A DNA stretch of 63,267 bases from Planctomycetes bacterium GWF2_41_51 (GCA_001825665.1 MHXZ01000076.1:1-63267); one strand, 5' to 3'; shown: positions 27,460-36,571, counted from the first letter of the stretch. Notes: generated by a model from the sequence alone, not told the origin. Numbers and translations: made by a program.

Positions 27460-28436
27460 TAAACCTTGGCCTTTTTTAGAAGTTCAATTCTCGCTTCATA
27501 ACCCTTCGGCAGCGATTCGGACTGCTCTGCAATTATATATAATGGTCGGTTTTGAGAATGAGTGTAAATGCGTCCCACATACTCTCCTATTAAGCCCATA
27601 ACAAAAAGCTGTACCCCGCTAAGAAAAAAAATCGCACTTGTCAGAAGGGCATATCCTTCCATTGGCATCGCAAAAAATATTCTTTGAACTACTATTATTC
27701 CCAGCATAATTATTGAAAAAAAACATATAATTATTCCAAAAACAAGAACAATTCTCAATGGAACCGTTGAAAATCCGAGAAAAGCATCCATTGCCAGAAG
27801 ACTTCTTTTAATTAGATTGTATTTACTTCTGCCCGAAAACCTTTCATCACGATCATATAAAACAGCACACTGTTTATAACCAACCCACGATATCAAACCG
27901 CGAATGAACCTGTTCTGTTCTCTGCATGTAAGCAGTTGTTCAGCAACGCAGCGATCGATTAATCTGAAATCTCCGGTATCCAGAGGCATATCTATATGGC
28001 TGACTAATTTGAATACTCTATAGAACATCCAGGAAGTTAATTTTGTTATACTATTTTCGCCGATTCTATTCCGTCTTTGTGCATATACTATTTGATAACC
28101 TTGTTTCCATTTTTGTATTAGTTCCGGAATTAATTCTGGTGGATCTTGCAAGTCTGCATCTATTACAACTACTGCATCACCCACAGCATGGTCAATGCCG
28201 GCTGTAGTTGCCGCCTCATGTCCGAAGTTTCGGCTGAATGATATGAACTTTACATTTTCTTTGGCTTTCTCAAATGAATGTAAAATATCAAGAGTCTCAT
28301 CATTACTCCCATCGTTTACAAAAATAAATTCGAATTTTTCTTCGATATTTTTTTCTATACTGAAAAGTCGCGTTGCCAAAGTCTCCAGGCATTTGGCTTC
28401 GTTATAAATAGGAATAATGATAGATATAAGCGACAT
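27459..28436 (-). CDS. Polyprenyl-phosphate glycosyltransferase (GT2, DPM1/GtrB-like)
   Basis: A 325-residue family 2 glycosyltransferase. SIIIPIYNEAKCLETL and FVNDGSNDET form the nucleotide-sugar site, and VVIDADLQDPPELI contains the DxD-like motif. RFIRGLISWVGY and two C-terminal membrane helices (about 230-300) are typical of GtrB-type enzymes that load a sugar onto undecaprenyl or dolichyl phosphate. It would provide the donor for the GT-C enzyme at the end of the same operon. Confidence 0.9.
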   Translation of the reverse strand: MSLISIIIPIYNEAKCLETLATRLFSIEKNIEEKFEFIFVNDGSNDETLDILHSFEKAKENVKFISFSRNFGHEAATTAGIDHAVGDAVVVIDADLQDPPELIPELIQKWKQGYQIVYAQRRNRIGENSITKLTSWMFYRVFKLVSHIDMPLDTGDFRLIDRCVAEQLLTCREQNRFIRGLISWVGYKQCAVLYDRDERFSGRSKYNLIKRSLLAMDAFLGFSTVPLRIVLVFGIIICFFSIIMLGIIVVQRIFFAMPMEGYALLTSAIFFLSGVQLFVMGLIGEYVGRIYTHSQNRPLYIIAEQSESLPKGYEARIELLKKAKV

Positions 28437-28546
28437 AAAAAAAGATTTAACCTCAAAAAATCATTTTACAATTATAAATCCTTTAAAATCACTTTAAGTC
28501 TATTCTAAATCATCTCTTGTTGCAAATGTTTTTCAGAAAAAGGTAA

Positions 28547-28733
28547 TTAGTCCCGCTGTCTTCCTGAAAGAAGAACGATATCTCTTAGCTGTTCGACTTT
28601 TTTCGCCGCAAACCACCATTTTCGAATTCTGATTTGCTCACAATATGTGCAATAGACATCAGCGCACGCAGATGGTAATTTCTTCATCCAAAGATCCGAG
28701 CAGGATAAACGCCGTCTTTACCGGCTCATTCAG
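28547..28733 (-). pseudogene. Decayed PTS EIIA-type domain, C-terminal remnant
   Basis: Just beyond the marC stop, three successive frames on the minus strand spell one domain tail: PVKTAFILLGSLDE, then HLRALMSIAHIVSKSEFE, then WWFAAKKVEQLRDIVLLSG ending at 28547. This is the end of an EIIA (fructose/nitrogen PTS) domain, as found alone or fused to ion antiporters. The two shifts are each explained by loss of one A from an A-run. The first part of the domain is missing, so even without the shifts the gene would be a fragment. The rest of the 28437-28739 gap shows nothing else. Confidence 0.7.
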
Positions 28734-28739
28734 TTTTTT

Positions 28740-29360
28740 CTACACCTTCCCGGACTGCAGCGTCTGTAACAGCCAATCTTGTATCCCTGTCAGCACCATT
28801 TGAACTGCGACCGCCGCAACGATTAAACCCGTTATTCGAATAAGCGGCCCGAACACTTGGAATCGCTCTAATGTTTTGCCAATCCAGATTGATGATAGCA
28901 TAATAAAAAAATTCATTATGACAGCCGCAGTCAACGATATGATTGTAATTCCTACTCCGTGAGCGGATGAAAATGAAATTGCCGCCGTTATCGTTCCCGG
29001 CCCCGCTATCAAAGGAGCCGCCAACGGAACTATCGAAATATCGTCCGTCGACCTTTGCAGACTCTGTTCGTAAAAACGTCCGTTGCGTACAGCAGATAAA
29101 CCTATAATAAAAAGAACCACTCCGCCCGCAACCGCAAGTGAATATATTTCCACACGAAAAATTGTTTTCAATATGAAATGACCTACAGCGGACAATATAA
29201 GGAGAATAGCCAATGCGATAAAAGAAGATTTAAGCGAGACCTTCAGCAATTCATCTTTCGAAAAAGTCGGCCGCATAGATGAAAGTATGAACACCTTGCT
29301 TGCTGGGTTAATCAACGCCAGAAAATACAAAGATGTCTGGACAAATATCTCGATATTCAT
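28740..29360 (-). CDS. MarC family integral membrane protein
   Basis: A 206-residue MarC/YchE family protein with six predicted membrane segments. LALINPASKVFIL near the N-terminus, and PLAAPLIAGPGTITAAI in the middle with its Pro-Gly loop, are the family's repeated NP...GPG pattern. Its function is unsettled; once linked to multiple antibiotic resistance, later work did not support that. A decayed EIIA fragment lies directly downstream. Confidence 0.88.
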   Translation of the reverse strand: MNIEIFVQTSLYFLALINPASKVFILSSMRPTFSKDELLKVSLKSSFIALAILLILSAVGHFILKTIFRVEIYSLAVAGGVVLFIIGLSAVRNGRFYEQSLQRSTDDISIVPLAAPLIAGPGTITAAISFSSAHGVGITIISLTAAVIMNFFIMLSSIWIGKTLERFQVFGPLIRITGLIVAAVAVQMVLTGIQDWLLQTLQSGKV

Positions 29361-29418
29361 TATCAGGCCTTAAATTTGATTAAATTATAATACGTAAATT
29401 CTTGTCGTCAAACTTTAT

Positions 29419-29520
29419 ATACTGATCGCGATTGAATTTTCCCGCTAATCCGCGGATAAATGCTTTAAAAATAAATACTTAAGCTTTCAATCGCGGGAAT
29501 TTACTACCCTAAAAGGGTAT
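29419..29520 (+). repeat. Structured repeat element, copy A
   Basis: A 102-base element homologous to the one at 38031-38128. Shared blocks include ATACTGAT, GATTGAATT, TAATCCGCGG, ATGCTTT, TTCAATCGC, AATTTAC and AAGGGTAT. A 10-base-pair stem joins 29427-29436 to 29486-29495, enclosing a small CCGC/GCGG hairpin. A TACCCT/AGGGTA hairpin (29505-29519) follows. It lies between marC and the gntR promoter, so it is outside the gntR transcript predicted from that promoter. Confidence 0.65.
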
Positions 29521-29533
29521 ATTTGATTTCCGC

Positions 29534-29562
29534 TTGACGAAAAGGCCAGATTGGTATATAAA
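29534..29562 (+). promoter_or_regulatory. Promoter of the gntR-uxaE operon
   Basis: TTGACG (29534-29539) and TATAAA (29557-29562) with a 17-base spacer. Its -10 box is covered by the operator-like palindrome at 29551-29571, which suggests repression by the adjacent GntR protein. Confidence 0.65.
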
Positions 29563-29571
29563 TTATACCAA
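29551..29571. promoter_or_regulatory. Likely GntR/FCD operator
   Basis: Arms TTGGTATA (29551-29558) and TATACCAA (29564-29571) form a perfect 8-base inverted repeat around TAAAT. The half-site resembles the TTGGTATACCAA-type operator known for the hexuronate repressors UxuR/ExuR, which also belong to the GntR FCD group. It covers the -10 box of the gntR promoter, so binding would block transcription. Confidence 0.6.
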
Positions 29572-29588
29572 TTATTTAATAGGTTCGG

Positions 29589-30281
29589 ATGAACAAGGAA
29601 CTGCTTCATACAAAACTTGTACGTGAACTGATTGCACAAATTGCTTCAGGTTCGTTTGCCGATGGCGCACGCCTCCCTGCGGAACGCAAATTGTGCAGAC
29701 AATACAATCTTAGCCGCGGAACAGTACGTCAGGCTTTTTACGACCTTGAAAAACTTGGCATCATCAAAATAAAAGCCGGTTCAGGCGCTTATGTCCAGAA
29801 AGTTTCCCAAAAAAAACTCCCGACCAACTTTCTTCCGCAGGACTTCGCCAGTGTTTCTTTTTCAGATATCATTTACGCCCGCAAAGCGATCGAAACCGCC
29901 GCGATTACCCTTGCCTGTGAAAGAATCGATTCGCAGCAGCTCCTCCAACTTGAAAATCTGATTGAAAAAATGGAACATTCCAAGGAAAACCTCCTCGATT
30001 TTTTCAAATTTGATATGGAATTTCATCAGGTCATTATTCACGCTTCCGGAAATATGCCCCTGATTACAGCCTTTGGTTCAATCGCCGAATATCATAAATA
30101 CTCACAGGTCTTTTCGAGCATTCACGAAGACGAAGTTGACTTTGCCGTCAGCTATCATAAAAAAATGCTCTCTGCATTGAGAGACCGCGACATCAAAAAC
30201 GCTGCAAAAGCGATTAACAGGCATTTGGAACATACCGAACAAATTTCAAAAATTACAAAGCAAAAAGATATTTCTGCATAA
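29589..30281 (+). CDS. GntR-family (FCD) transcriptional regulator, probably of hexuronate use
   Basis: A 230-residue GntR regulator. Residues about 5-75 are the winged helix (FADGARLPAERKLCRQYNLS, RGTVRQAFYDLEKLG). Residues about 90-220 form the all-helical FCD ligand-binding domain, with FDMEFHQVIIHASGN and a late SYHKKMLSALRDRD containing metal-binding histidines. It is followed 23 bases on by the tagaturonate epimerase gene. An operator-like palindrome sits in its own promoter, so autoregulation in response to a uronate is likely. Confidence 0.9.
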   Translation: MNKELLHTKLVRELIAQIASGSFADGARLPAERKLCRQYNLSRGTVRQAFYDLEKLGIIKIKAGSGAYVQKVSQKKLPTNFLPQDFASVSFSDIIYARKAIETAAITLACERIDSQQLLQLENLIEKMEHSKENLLDFFKFDMEFHQVIIHASGNMPLITAFGSIAEYHKYSQVFSSIHEDEVDFAVSYHKKMLSALRDRDIKNAAKAINRHLEHTEQISKITKQKDISA

Positions 30282-30304
30282 TTATTTTTTAGAAGGAGTA
30301 AAGA

Positions 30305-31552
30305 ATGAAAATTGAAAAATTCTCAATCGGCACAGGCGACAGATTCGCTCATCAGGGCAAAGCCCAGCTTGCCGCGATAATAAAAGCAAAAAAACTGGGA
30401 TGCGACATCGTCCCTGTTTGGAACAAATCAAATAGAGAACATTCCATCATCGGCACAAAACCCGCCGATTTACGTACCGAAGCTGATGCCGCAGTCAAAG
30501 CCCTCGGATGGAAAGATTCATATTATGTCGATGCCGACCATATTAATCTAAGCACAGTCGATTCATTCATCCAGCCAAGCAATTTCTTCACTCTCGATGT
30601 CGCTGATTACATCGGCCAGAAATGCGATGATAAGGATTTGAAAAATTTCATTGCGCAAAACAAAAAATTCATCGGCTCCCTCGAAATTCCCGGTATCGAT
30701 GCAAAATTAAATATAACACAAAGTGACCTCGAAAAAATCGGCGCAAAATTTCTGCTCGCTGTTAAAAAAGCGGGCGAGATTTTCAGACACGTCGCCGACA
30801 AAAAAGGCAGCGATAATTTCGTTACCGAAGTTTCAATGGACGAATCGAATCAGCCGCAAAGCCCGGTTGAAATGCTTTTCATTCTTTCCGCTATTGCCGC
30901 CGAAAAAATCCCCGCTCAGACAATCGCGCCCAAGTTCACCGGCAGATTCAATAAAGGTGTCGATTACGTCGGTGACGTAAAACAATTCGAAAAAGAATTT
31001 AACGAAGATATCGCGGTCATCAATTTCGCAATTAAGCAATTCGGCCTGCCCAACAATCTCAAATTAAGCGTCCATTCAGGCAGCGACAAATTTTCAATTT
31101 ATGCTCCGATTAAAAGAGCTTTAAAAAATACCGGCGCAGGCCTGCATTTGAAAACCGCGGGCACTACCTGGCTTGAGGAAATCATCGGCCTTGCCCTTGC
31201 CGGCGGCGAAGGTCTTGTCATCGCCAAAGATGTTTACAAACAAGCTCTCGAACATTTCGACGAGCTTTGCGGCCCCTACGCCACCGTTATTGATATTAAT
31301 AAAGCTAAACTGCCCTCAGCCGATGAAGTTGCGAAGTGGGACAGCCAAAAATACGCAAATACGCTGCGGCACGACTTGAACTGCAAAGACTATAATCTGA
31401 ATTTCAGGCAGTTAATCCACGTCGGCTATAAAATCGCCGCCAATATGGGCAGCCGCTACATCAACGCTCTGGAAAAATTCGAAGACACTATCGCTAAAAC
31501 CGTAACCGAGAATATCTTCGACCGCCACATTAAAAGAATATTCATAGATTAA
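30305..31552 (+). CDS. uxaE: Tagaturonate epimerase family protein (UxaE)
   Basis: A 415-residue protein of the UxaE family. The Thermotoga member interconverts D-tagaturonate and D-fructuronate in galacturonate breakdown. Recognised by IGTGDRFAHQGKAQL at the start, YYVDADHINLSTVDSFI, a TEVSMDE segment, and LSVHSGSDKFSIY near residue 260. A good AGAAGGAG ribosome site precedes the ATG. The FCD regulator next to it fits a pectin-derived sugar role. Assignment rests on family recognition by eye; no other uronate genes are in the window. Confidence 0.8.
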   Translation: MKIEKFSIGTGDRFAHQGKAQLAAIIKAKKLGCDIVPVWNKSNREHSIIGTKPADLRTEADAAVKALGWKDSYYVDADHINLSTVDSFIQPSNFFTLDVADYIGQKCDDKDLKNFIAQNKKFIGSLEIPGIDAKLNITQSDLEKIGAKFLLAVKKAGEIFRHVADKKGSDNFVTEVSMDESNQPQSPVEMLFILSAIAAEKIPAQTIAPKFTGRFNKGVDYVGDVKQFEKEFNEDIAVINFAIKQFGLPNNLKLSVHSGSDKFSIYAPIKRALKNTGAGLHLKTAGTTWLEEIIGLALAGGEGLVIAKDVYKQALEHFDELCGPYATVIDINKAKLPSADEVAKWDSQKYANTLRHDLNCKDYNLNFRQLIHVGYKIAANMGSRYINALEKFEDTIAKTVTENIFDRHIKRIFID

Positions 31553-31576
31553 GGCAAAACTCTAAAAATTGGTCAC

Positions 31577-31674
31577 ATTTTAGCCGAGTGTTGTCATTCC
31601 CGCGAAAGCGGAAATCCAGCGTAAAACAGTATCCGCCGAAGGCGGTTTCCTATTTTTTTATATTCGGCTAAAAT
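31577..31674. repeat. Nested palindromic element containing a TCATTCCCGCGAAAGCGG-type repeat
   Basis: Perfect 11-base arms ATTTTAGCCGA (31577-31587) and TCGGCTAAAAT (31664-31674) enclose two hairpins: CCGC-GAAA-GCGG (31600-31611) and CCGCC-GAA-GGCGG (31633-31645). The inner phrase TCATTCCCGCGAAAGCGG is a REP-like repeat I have seen in many unrelated genomes. The element sits after uxaE in the gene-free stretch 31553-31929. Confidence 0.7.
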
Positions 31675-31703
31675 ATTACAACTTTCTTTAAAATCATCTC
31701 ATA

Positions 31704-31735
31704 GCATTTATTCAACAATAATGTTAAATAAATGC
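31704..31735. other. Long AT-rich hairpin
   Basis: GCATTTATT and AATAAATGC arms, interrupted by one mismatch, continue inward as AACA/TGTT around an ATAA loop. This gives 13 pairs over 32 bases. There is no following T-run, so it is not a standard terminator. It lies in the middle of the uxaE-fmdB gap. Confidence 0.45.
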
Positions 31736-31814
31736 AATGAAACAATAGTTTTAACAGGGCTACAATATTAATATTATTCAAGATTTACTTATACTCCTTT
31801 ACTAAACCTTTTCC

Positions 31815-31842
31815 TTGCCTCCTGCGCTTAAAACGGTATACT
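31815..31842 (+). promoter_or_regulatory. Promoter of fmdB-leuS
   Basis: TTGCCT (31815-31820) and TATACT (31837-31842) with a 16-base spacer. The leader of about 80 bases includes a GTCCC-AAT-GGGAC hairpin at 31868-31880 before the GTG start of the zinc-ribbon gene. Confidence 0.55.
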
Positions 31843-31929
31843 ACTTTGCTTTCGTATATACAATAGTGTCCCAATGGGACTTCCACAAAATATTAAATAT
31901 AAAATATTAAATTTTAAAATGAGTTTATC

Positions 31930-32148
31930 GTGCCTATTTTTGAATACAAATGTGAAAAATGCGGAAAAGTTAGTGAATTTCTCGAAAAATCGATGAATTC
32001 CAAAGAAATTCACTCCTGCCCCTCTTGCGGCGGAAAAAAATTAACCAAACAATTTTCAACCTTTTCAGCTCAGGTTAAGCAGCCTGCGGCTCAAAGCAAA
32101 TGTCATGGTTGCCCCTCCGGCAGAACGTGCCCTCATTCAGGACTCTAA
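31930..32148 (+). CDS. FmdB-family zinc ribbon protein
   Basis: A 72-residue protein with GTG start. [17 protein letters not shown] and [13 protein letters not shown] give the two CxxC knuckles of the FmdB/CxxC_CxxC_SSSS regulatory family, and FSTF keeps the usual tail motif. An extra cysteine cluster ([12 protein letters not shown]) ends the protein. The role of the family is unclear; it was first named from formamidase regulation. It ends 5 bases before the leuS start. Confidence 0.85.
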   Translation: MPIFEYKCEKCGKVSEFLEKSMNSKEIHSCPSCGGKKLTKQFSTFSAQVKQPAAQSKCHGCPSGRTCPHSGL

Positions 32149-32153
32149 GGACT

Positions 32154-35018
32154 ATGGAAGAAAACAAGGGATTTTACAACTTCAACGAAATAGAAAAAAA
32201 GTGGCAGACCTTTTGGGAAACCAAAAAGACTTTCGCCGCAAACGATAACGACCCAAGGCCGAAATATTATGTGCTCGATATGTTCCCCTACCCGTCAGCA
32301 CAGGGTCTGCACGTCGGCCATCCCGAAGGCTACACCGCAAGCGATATCGTCGCCCGTTTCAAAAGGATGAAAGGCTTCAATGTCCTGCATCCAATAGGTT
32401 GGGACGCATTCGGCCTTCCCGCCGAGCAGTACGCCGTCAAAACCGGCACTCACCCCGCCATAACAACCCAGCAGAACATCGACAATATGCGCCGCCAGAT
32501 AAAAGCCCTCGGTTTTTCGTATGATTGGGACAGACAGGTCGATACCACTGACCCCGGTTATTATAAATGGACACAATGGATTTTCCTGAAATTATTTAAT
32601 AGTTACTTCGACACTGCCGAACAAAAAGCAAAACCCATTTCCGAGTTGATAACGAAACTCCAGGAAGGAGATTTATTCATCGGCCCCGATGGTTTGCCGG
32701 TCAGCGCAAATCCTATCCCCGCCATTATGGGAATCCCTGTTGGCACGCGTAAATGGATTGAATTGACCGAAGTGGAAAAAGAAGAGTTCCTGAACAATCA
32801 GCGTCTCGCCTATGAAGATGAAGTCGCCGTAAATTGGTGTCCCGAACTCGGCACAGTTCTCGCCAACGAAGAAGTAATCGGCGGCATCAGCGAACGCGGC
32901 GGTCATCCCGTCATCCGCAAACCTATGCGACAGTGGATGCTCCGAATAACGAAATATGCAGACAGGCTCGAAGAAGATTTACAATTCGTCGATTGGCCGC
33001 AATCTATCAAAAAACTTCAAACAGATTGGATTGGCAAAAGCATCGGCGCAGAAGTCGATTTCAAAGTCGATGGCTTCGATGAAATAATTACTGTCTTCAC
33101 TACCCGTCCCGATACCCTTTTCGGCGCAACATATATGGTCCTCGCGCCCGAGCATCCGATTGTCGATGAAATTACATCACCCGGCCAAAAACAGGCAATC
33201 GAAGATTATAAAAAAATCGCGCAAAGCAAAAGCGATCTCGACAGAACCGACCTCGCAAAAGACAAATCAGGCGTTTTCACAGGCGCTTATGCGATTAATC
33301 CGGTCAATAACGAAAAAATACAAATCTGGATAAGTGATTATGTTCTTATAAGTTATGGTACTGGTGCAATAATGAGCGTACCTGCTCATGACGAAAGAGA
33401 TTTTGAATTTGCTAATAAACATGGCTTAGAAATAAGACCAGTAGTTGAACCAGATAGGAAAACAGCCTTAACATTACCTATACCAACTTCTTATTCGTAT
33501 GAAGGTCCGACCGAAGGAATTGTATCTCCACAAGAATGGATCGCAATAGCTGACTCCATCATTGCTGAAGTAAAAAATGGTCAAGCACCTTTTACTAGAC
33601 CTGTACCAACAAAACTAGAAAAAAGAGCAATAGAATTAGTTAAAAATGACTCATTGGCAGTAGATGAAATAAGAAATAGGCTAAAAGATATTGTACTAAC
33701 TTCACAATGTACCGCAGGCGAAGGCATCGCGATTAACAGCGGCGAGTTCACCGGTCTGCCAACCGCGGATTTCAAAGAAAAAATCACAAACTGGCTCGAT
33801 GAAAAAGGCCTCGGCAAAAAAGCTGTAAATTACAAACTTCGCGACTGGCTCTTCAGCCGTCAGCGTTACTGGGGCGAACCGTTCCCCCTGCTTCATCTCG
33901 AAGATGGCCAAATTATCGCGCTCGATGAAAATGATTTGCCGCTGACTCTTCCGGAAACTGATAATTTCAAACCGTCGGACTCCGGACAATCGCCTCTTGC
34001 GAAAATTGAAAATTGGCTCAACATCGAATTACCCAACGGCCAAAAAGCAAAACGCGAAACCAACACAATGCCCCAGTGGGCCGGAAGCTGCTGGTACTAT
34101 CTGCGTTATCTCGACCCGAAAAATGACCGTGCCGCTTGGGAAAAAGAAAAGGAAAAATATTGGATGCCCGTCGATTTATACATCGGCGGCGCAGAGCACG
34201 CCGTTCTGCATCTTCTCTATTCCCGTTTCTGGCACAAACTGCTTTTCGATTTGGGTTATGTCAGCACCCCCGAACCCTTTAAAAAATTAATCAATCAGGG
34301 AATGATTCTCGGCGAAGACAATCAGAAGATGAGCAAGTCTCGCGGCAACGTTGTCAATCCCGACAAAGTTATTACCGATTACGGCGCCGATTCGATGAGG
34401 CTTTACGAAATGTTTATGGGCCCGCTCGAATCCACCAAGCCATGGAGCATGCAGGGTGTCGAAGGCGTTCACAGATTCTTAAACAAACTCTGGCGCGCCG
34501 TCATCGACGAGCAGACCGGCCTGTTACATAGCAGCATTAAAGACGTCGATGCCGATGAGGAAACGCTGCGTATTCTTCATCAGACAATACGTAAAGTAAC
34601 ACAGAACGTCGAAACTTTCCGCTTCAATACTGCCATTAGCCAGATGATGATTTTCGTAAATCATTTGATGAAACTTGAATCAAGACCGAAAAAAGCAATT
34701 GAAACTTTTATACTTATTCTTTCTCCTTTTGCCCCGCACATAGCCGAAGAGTTATGGCAATTGCTCGGCAATAAAAATACTCTGGTCTATGAAAACTGGC
34801 CGCAGTTCGATGAAAATCTCGCGAAGGAAAAAGAGATTGAGCTGGCCGTCCAGGTCCTCGGCAAAATTAAAGATAAGATTGTCGTGCCTTTCGATGCCGA
34901 TGAAGAAGAAATAAAACAAAAAGCTCTCGCCTGCGAAAAGGTCGCATCCTCAATCGCCGGCAAAGAGATTAAAAAAATAATCGTCATTAAATCCCGTCTC
35001 GTTAATATTGTTATTTAA
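32154..35018 (+). CDS. leuS: Leucyl-tRNA synthetase
   Basis: Class I leucyl-tRNA synthetase of 954 residues, longer than the usual 800-870. The HIGH motif is [16 protein letters not shown], and [15 protein letters not shown] carries KMSKS. The CP1 editing domain has [20 protein letters not shown] and [15 protein letters not shown]. Extra length comes from an insert near residues 155-190 and a large one within the editing domain (after RPVVEPD, about 90 residues). From about 33330 to 33715 the DNA turns AT-rich, using TTA, CTA, AGA and ATA codons, while both sides use CTC, CGC and ATC. The ATG at 32154 is used because it gives the standard N-terminus [15 protein letters not shown]. The frame itself reaches back into fmdB. 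Confidence 0.95.
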   Translation: MEENKGFYNFNEIEKKWQTFWETKKTFAANDNDPRPKYYVLDMFPYPSAQGLHVGHPEGYTASDIVARFKRMKGFNVLHPIGWDAFGLPAEQYAVKTGTHPAITTQQNIDNMRRQIKALGFSYDWDRQVDTTDPGYYKWTQWIFLKLFNSYFDTAEQKAKPISELITKLQEGDLFIGPDGLPVSANPIPAIMGIPVGTRKWIELTEVEKEEFLNNQRLAYEDEVAVNWCPELGTVLANEEVIGGISERGGHPVIRKPMRQWMLRITKYADRLEEDLQFVDWPQSIKKLQTDWIGKSIGAEVDFKVDGFDEIITVFTTRPDTLFGATYMVLAPEHPIVDEITSPGQKQAIEDYKKIAQSKSDLDRTDLAKDKSGVFTGAYAINPVNNEKIQIWISDYVLISYGTGAIMSVPAHDERDFEFANKHGLEIRPVVEPDRKTALTLPIPTSYSYEGPTEGIVSPQEWIAIADSIIAEVKNGQAPFTRPVPTKLEKRAIELVKNDSLAVDEIRNRLKDIVLTSQCTAGEGIAINSGEFTGLPTADFKEKITNWLDEKGLGKKAVNYKLRDWLFSRQRYWGEPFPLLHLEDGQIIALDENDLPLTLPETDNFKPSDSGQSPLAKIENWLNIELPNGQKAKRETNTMPQWAGSCWYYLRYLDPKNDRAAWEKEKEKYWMPVDLYIGGAEHAVLHLLYSRFWHKLLFDLGYVSTPEPFKKLINQGMILGEDNQKMSKSRGNVVNPDKVITDYGADSMRLYEMFMGPLESTKPWSMQGVEGVHRFLNKLWRAVIDEQTGLLHSSIKDVDADEETLRILHQTIRKVTQNVETFRFNTAISQMMIFVNHLMKLESRPKKAIETFILILSPFAPHIAEELWQLLGNKNTLVYENWPQFDENLAKEKEIELAVQVLGKIKDKIVVPFDADEEEIKQKALACEKVASSIAGKEIKKIIVIKSRLVNIVI

Positions 35019-35020
35019 TA

Positions 35021-35051
35021 TCTCTGTGTTCTCTGTGAACTCTGTGGCAAA
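35021..35051 (+). repeat. Short-period CTCTGTG repeat before the CYTH gene
   Basis: Three imperfect copies of CTCTGTG with a period near 9 bases lie in the 42-base gap between leuS and the next start codon. Similar GTG-phrase repeats precede kdsA (36572-36650) and lie at 51438-51472. Confidence 0.6.
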
Positions 35052-35060
35052 GGTCAATAA

Positions 35061-35627
35061 ATGGCATTGGAAATTGAAATAAAGCTTAAAGTTGACAGTT
35101 TGCAGCCGACCGCTGAAAAGCTCAAACAACTCGGCGCAAAATTCGAAGGCGATTTTCTGCAAATCGATTCGTATTACGACGATAACAAAGATTCGCTCGT
35201 CAATTCCGACAGATGCCTGCGAATAAGAAAACACAAAAACCATATTGGCGAGGCAATCGAGTTAACATACAAAGGCGCAAGAGAAAATCATCGCTTCAAA
35301 ACCCGCCGCGAAATCGGCTTAAAAGTCGATAAAGCCGAAGAACTCGCCGAACTTTTCGAACAGCTCGGCTATAAAGTAAGGCTCACACTCGAAAAGAAAA
35401 GAAGCTTGTGGGATTTTCAGGATTGCAAAGTCGCTCTCGACCAGCTTCCCCTCATCGGCACATTCGTCGAAATCGAAGGCCCCTCCGATGACATCATCGA
35501 GCAGGTGCAGAAAGACCTCGCTCTTGAAAATCTCAAACACGAGCCTGCCAGCTACGCGCATCTCATGGAACAAGCCATCGCAAAAGCGGGCCTCAAAACA
35601 AGAATAATTACACTGGACAAAAAATAA
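35061..35627 (+). CDS. CYTH-domain protein, class IV adenylate cyclase (CyaB) type
   Basis: A 188-residue CYTH tunnel-fold protein. EIEIKLKVD supplies the ExExK signature; RCLRIRKHK, ELTYKG, KTRREIGLKV and FVEIEGPSDDI are the acidic and basic strands lining the tunnel. The class includes CyaB adenylate cyclases, thiamine triphosphatases and inorganic triphosphatases, and the sequence alone does not choose between them. The stop overlaps the start of the lipid kinase gene by one base. Confidence 0.88.
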   Translation: MALEIEIKLKVDSLQPTAEKLKQLGAKFEGDFLQIDSYYDDNKDSLVNSDRCLRIRKHKNHIGEAIELTYKGARENHRFKTRREIGLKVDKAEELAELFEQLGYKVRLTLEKKRSLWDFQDCKVALDQLPLIGTFVEIEGPSDDIIEQVQKDLALENLKHEPASYAHLMEQAIAKAGLKTRIITLDKK

Positions 35628-36571
35628 TGAATCCGGAAAACGGGTACATATCGTTAATCGTAAATACAAGCTCAGGCTCAAGCAGCGAAAAGCACATTGT
35701 AACGCAGTTCATCGAATATCTTGAATCGAGAAAATTCCAGCTACAGGTCAACCAGACAAAATCACTCTCGCACGCCCGTGCTCTCGCGACCGAATCCGCT
35801 GTGAAATTCAATTGCGCTATGGTCATCGTCGCAGGCGGCGACGGAACTATCCGCGAAGTCGTCCACGGCCTCGAAGGAAGCGACAAGCCGTTAATGCTGA
35901 TTCCCTGTGGAACTGAAAATCTCCTCGCAAATGAGCTTGGCTACAAAAAAAACAGTTTGAAACACATCATCCAGATTTTTGAATCCGATATCCGCCGTCC
36001 TCTCGACCTTTGCAAAGCCAACGATACTTTTTTCACTTCAGTTGGCGGTGCTGGTTTTGATGGCGACATTGTCCAGCTCGTCAGCGACCGCCGCCGCGGC
36101 AACATAACGCATTTATTTTATTTCTTCCCCATCCTGAAAACTTTCCTCAGCTATAAATTCCCTTCCATCACCGTCGAAGTCGATGACAAAGTCATTTTCT
36201 CAGGCAGAGGCATCGTGATTTTCGGTAACATTTCGCGTTATGCGCTCGGCCTTCCGATTTTGAAGGTGGCAGATTACGGCGACGGTCTCCTCGACATCTG
36301 CATATATAAATGTTCCAATCAGCTCCCGCTTGTTTACCATTCGCTTTTGACCGTCTTTAAAAGTCATCGCAGAAGTAAAGGTGTAATTTACAGGCAGGGC
36401 AAAAAAATAAAAATCTATTCCGACAGTTTCATTAGAACAGAACTCGACGGTGACCCCGGCCCGCTTTTGCCGCTTGAAATCTCGATTATCCCTCACGCCG
36501 TGAAAGTCCTCGTTCCGCCAAAAGGCAAACCGGTCGGTATGCGTCGCAGAGTCTTTCGTGTCTTCGAATAA
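35627..36571 (+). CDS. Diacylglycerol/lipid kinase family protein (YegS/BmrU-like)
   Basis: A 314-residue protein with the DAGK catalytic domain. IVNTSSGS at the start, VIVAGGDGTIREVVHGLEG with the nucleotide-binding GGDGT loop, and PCGTENLLANELG follow, then the C-terminal beta-rich half ending TELDGDPG. Members phosphorylate diacylglycerol, undecaprenol or sphingoid lipids; the substrate here is unknown. Translationally coupled to the CYTH gene. Confidence 0.88.
   Translation: MNPENGYISLIVNTSSGSSSEKHIVTQFIEYLESRKFQLQVNQTKSLSHARALATESAVKFNCAMVIVAGGDGTIREVVHGLEGSDKPLMLIPCGTENLLANELGYKKNSLKHIIQIFESDIRRPLDLCKANDTFFTSVGGAGFDGDIVQLVSDRRRGNITHLFYFFPILKTFLSYKFPSITVEVDDKVIFSGRGIVIFGNISRYALGLPILKVADYGDGLLDICIYKCSNQLPLVYHSLLTVFKSHRRSKGVIYRQGKKIKIYSDSFIRTELDGDPGPLLPLEISIIPHAVKVLVPPKGKPVGMRRRVFRVFE

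Noticed and set aside
28547-28733. Programmed frameshifting in the EIIA-like sequence
   Set aside because: Two shifts in a fragment that lacks the start of its domain are better explained by decay or homopolymer error.
33330-33715. An intein or self-splicing intron in leuS
   Set aside because: No N-terminal Cys/Ser block or C-terminal HN plus Cys/Ser/Thr junction is visible, and the odd block includes conserved LeuRS editing residues, so it is part of the enzyme.
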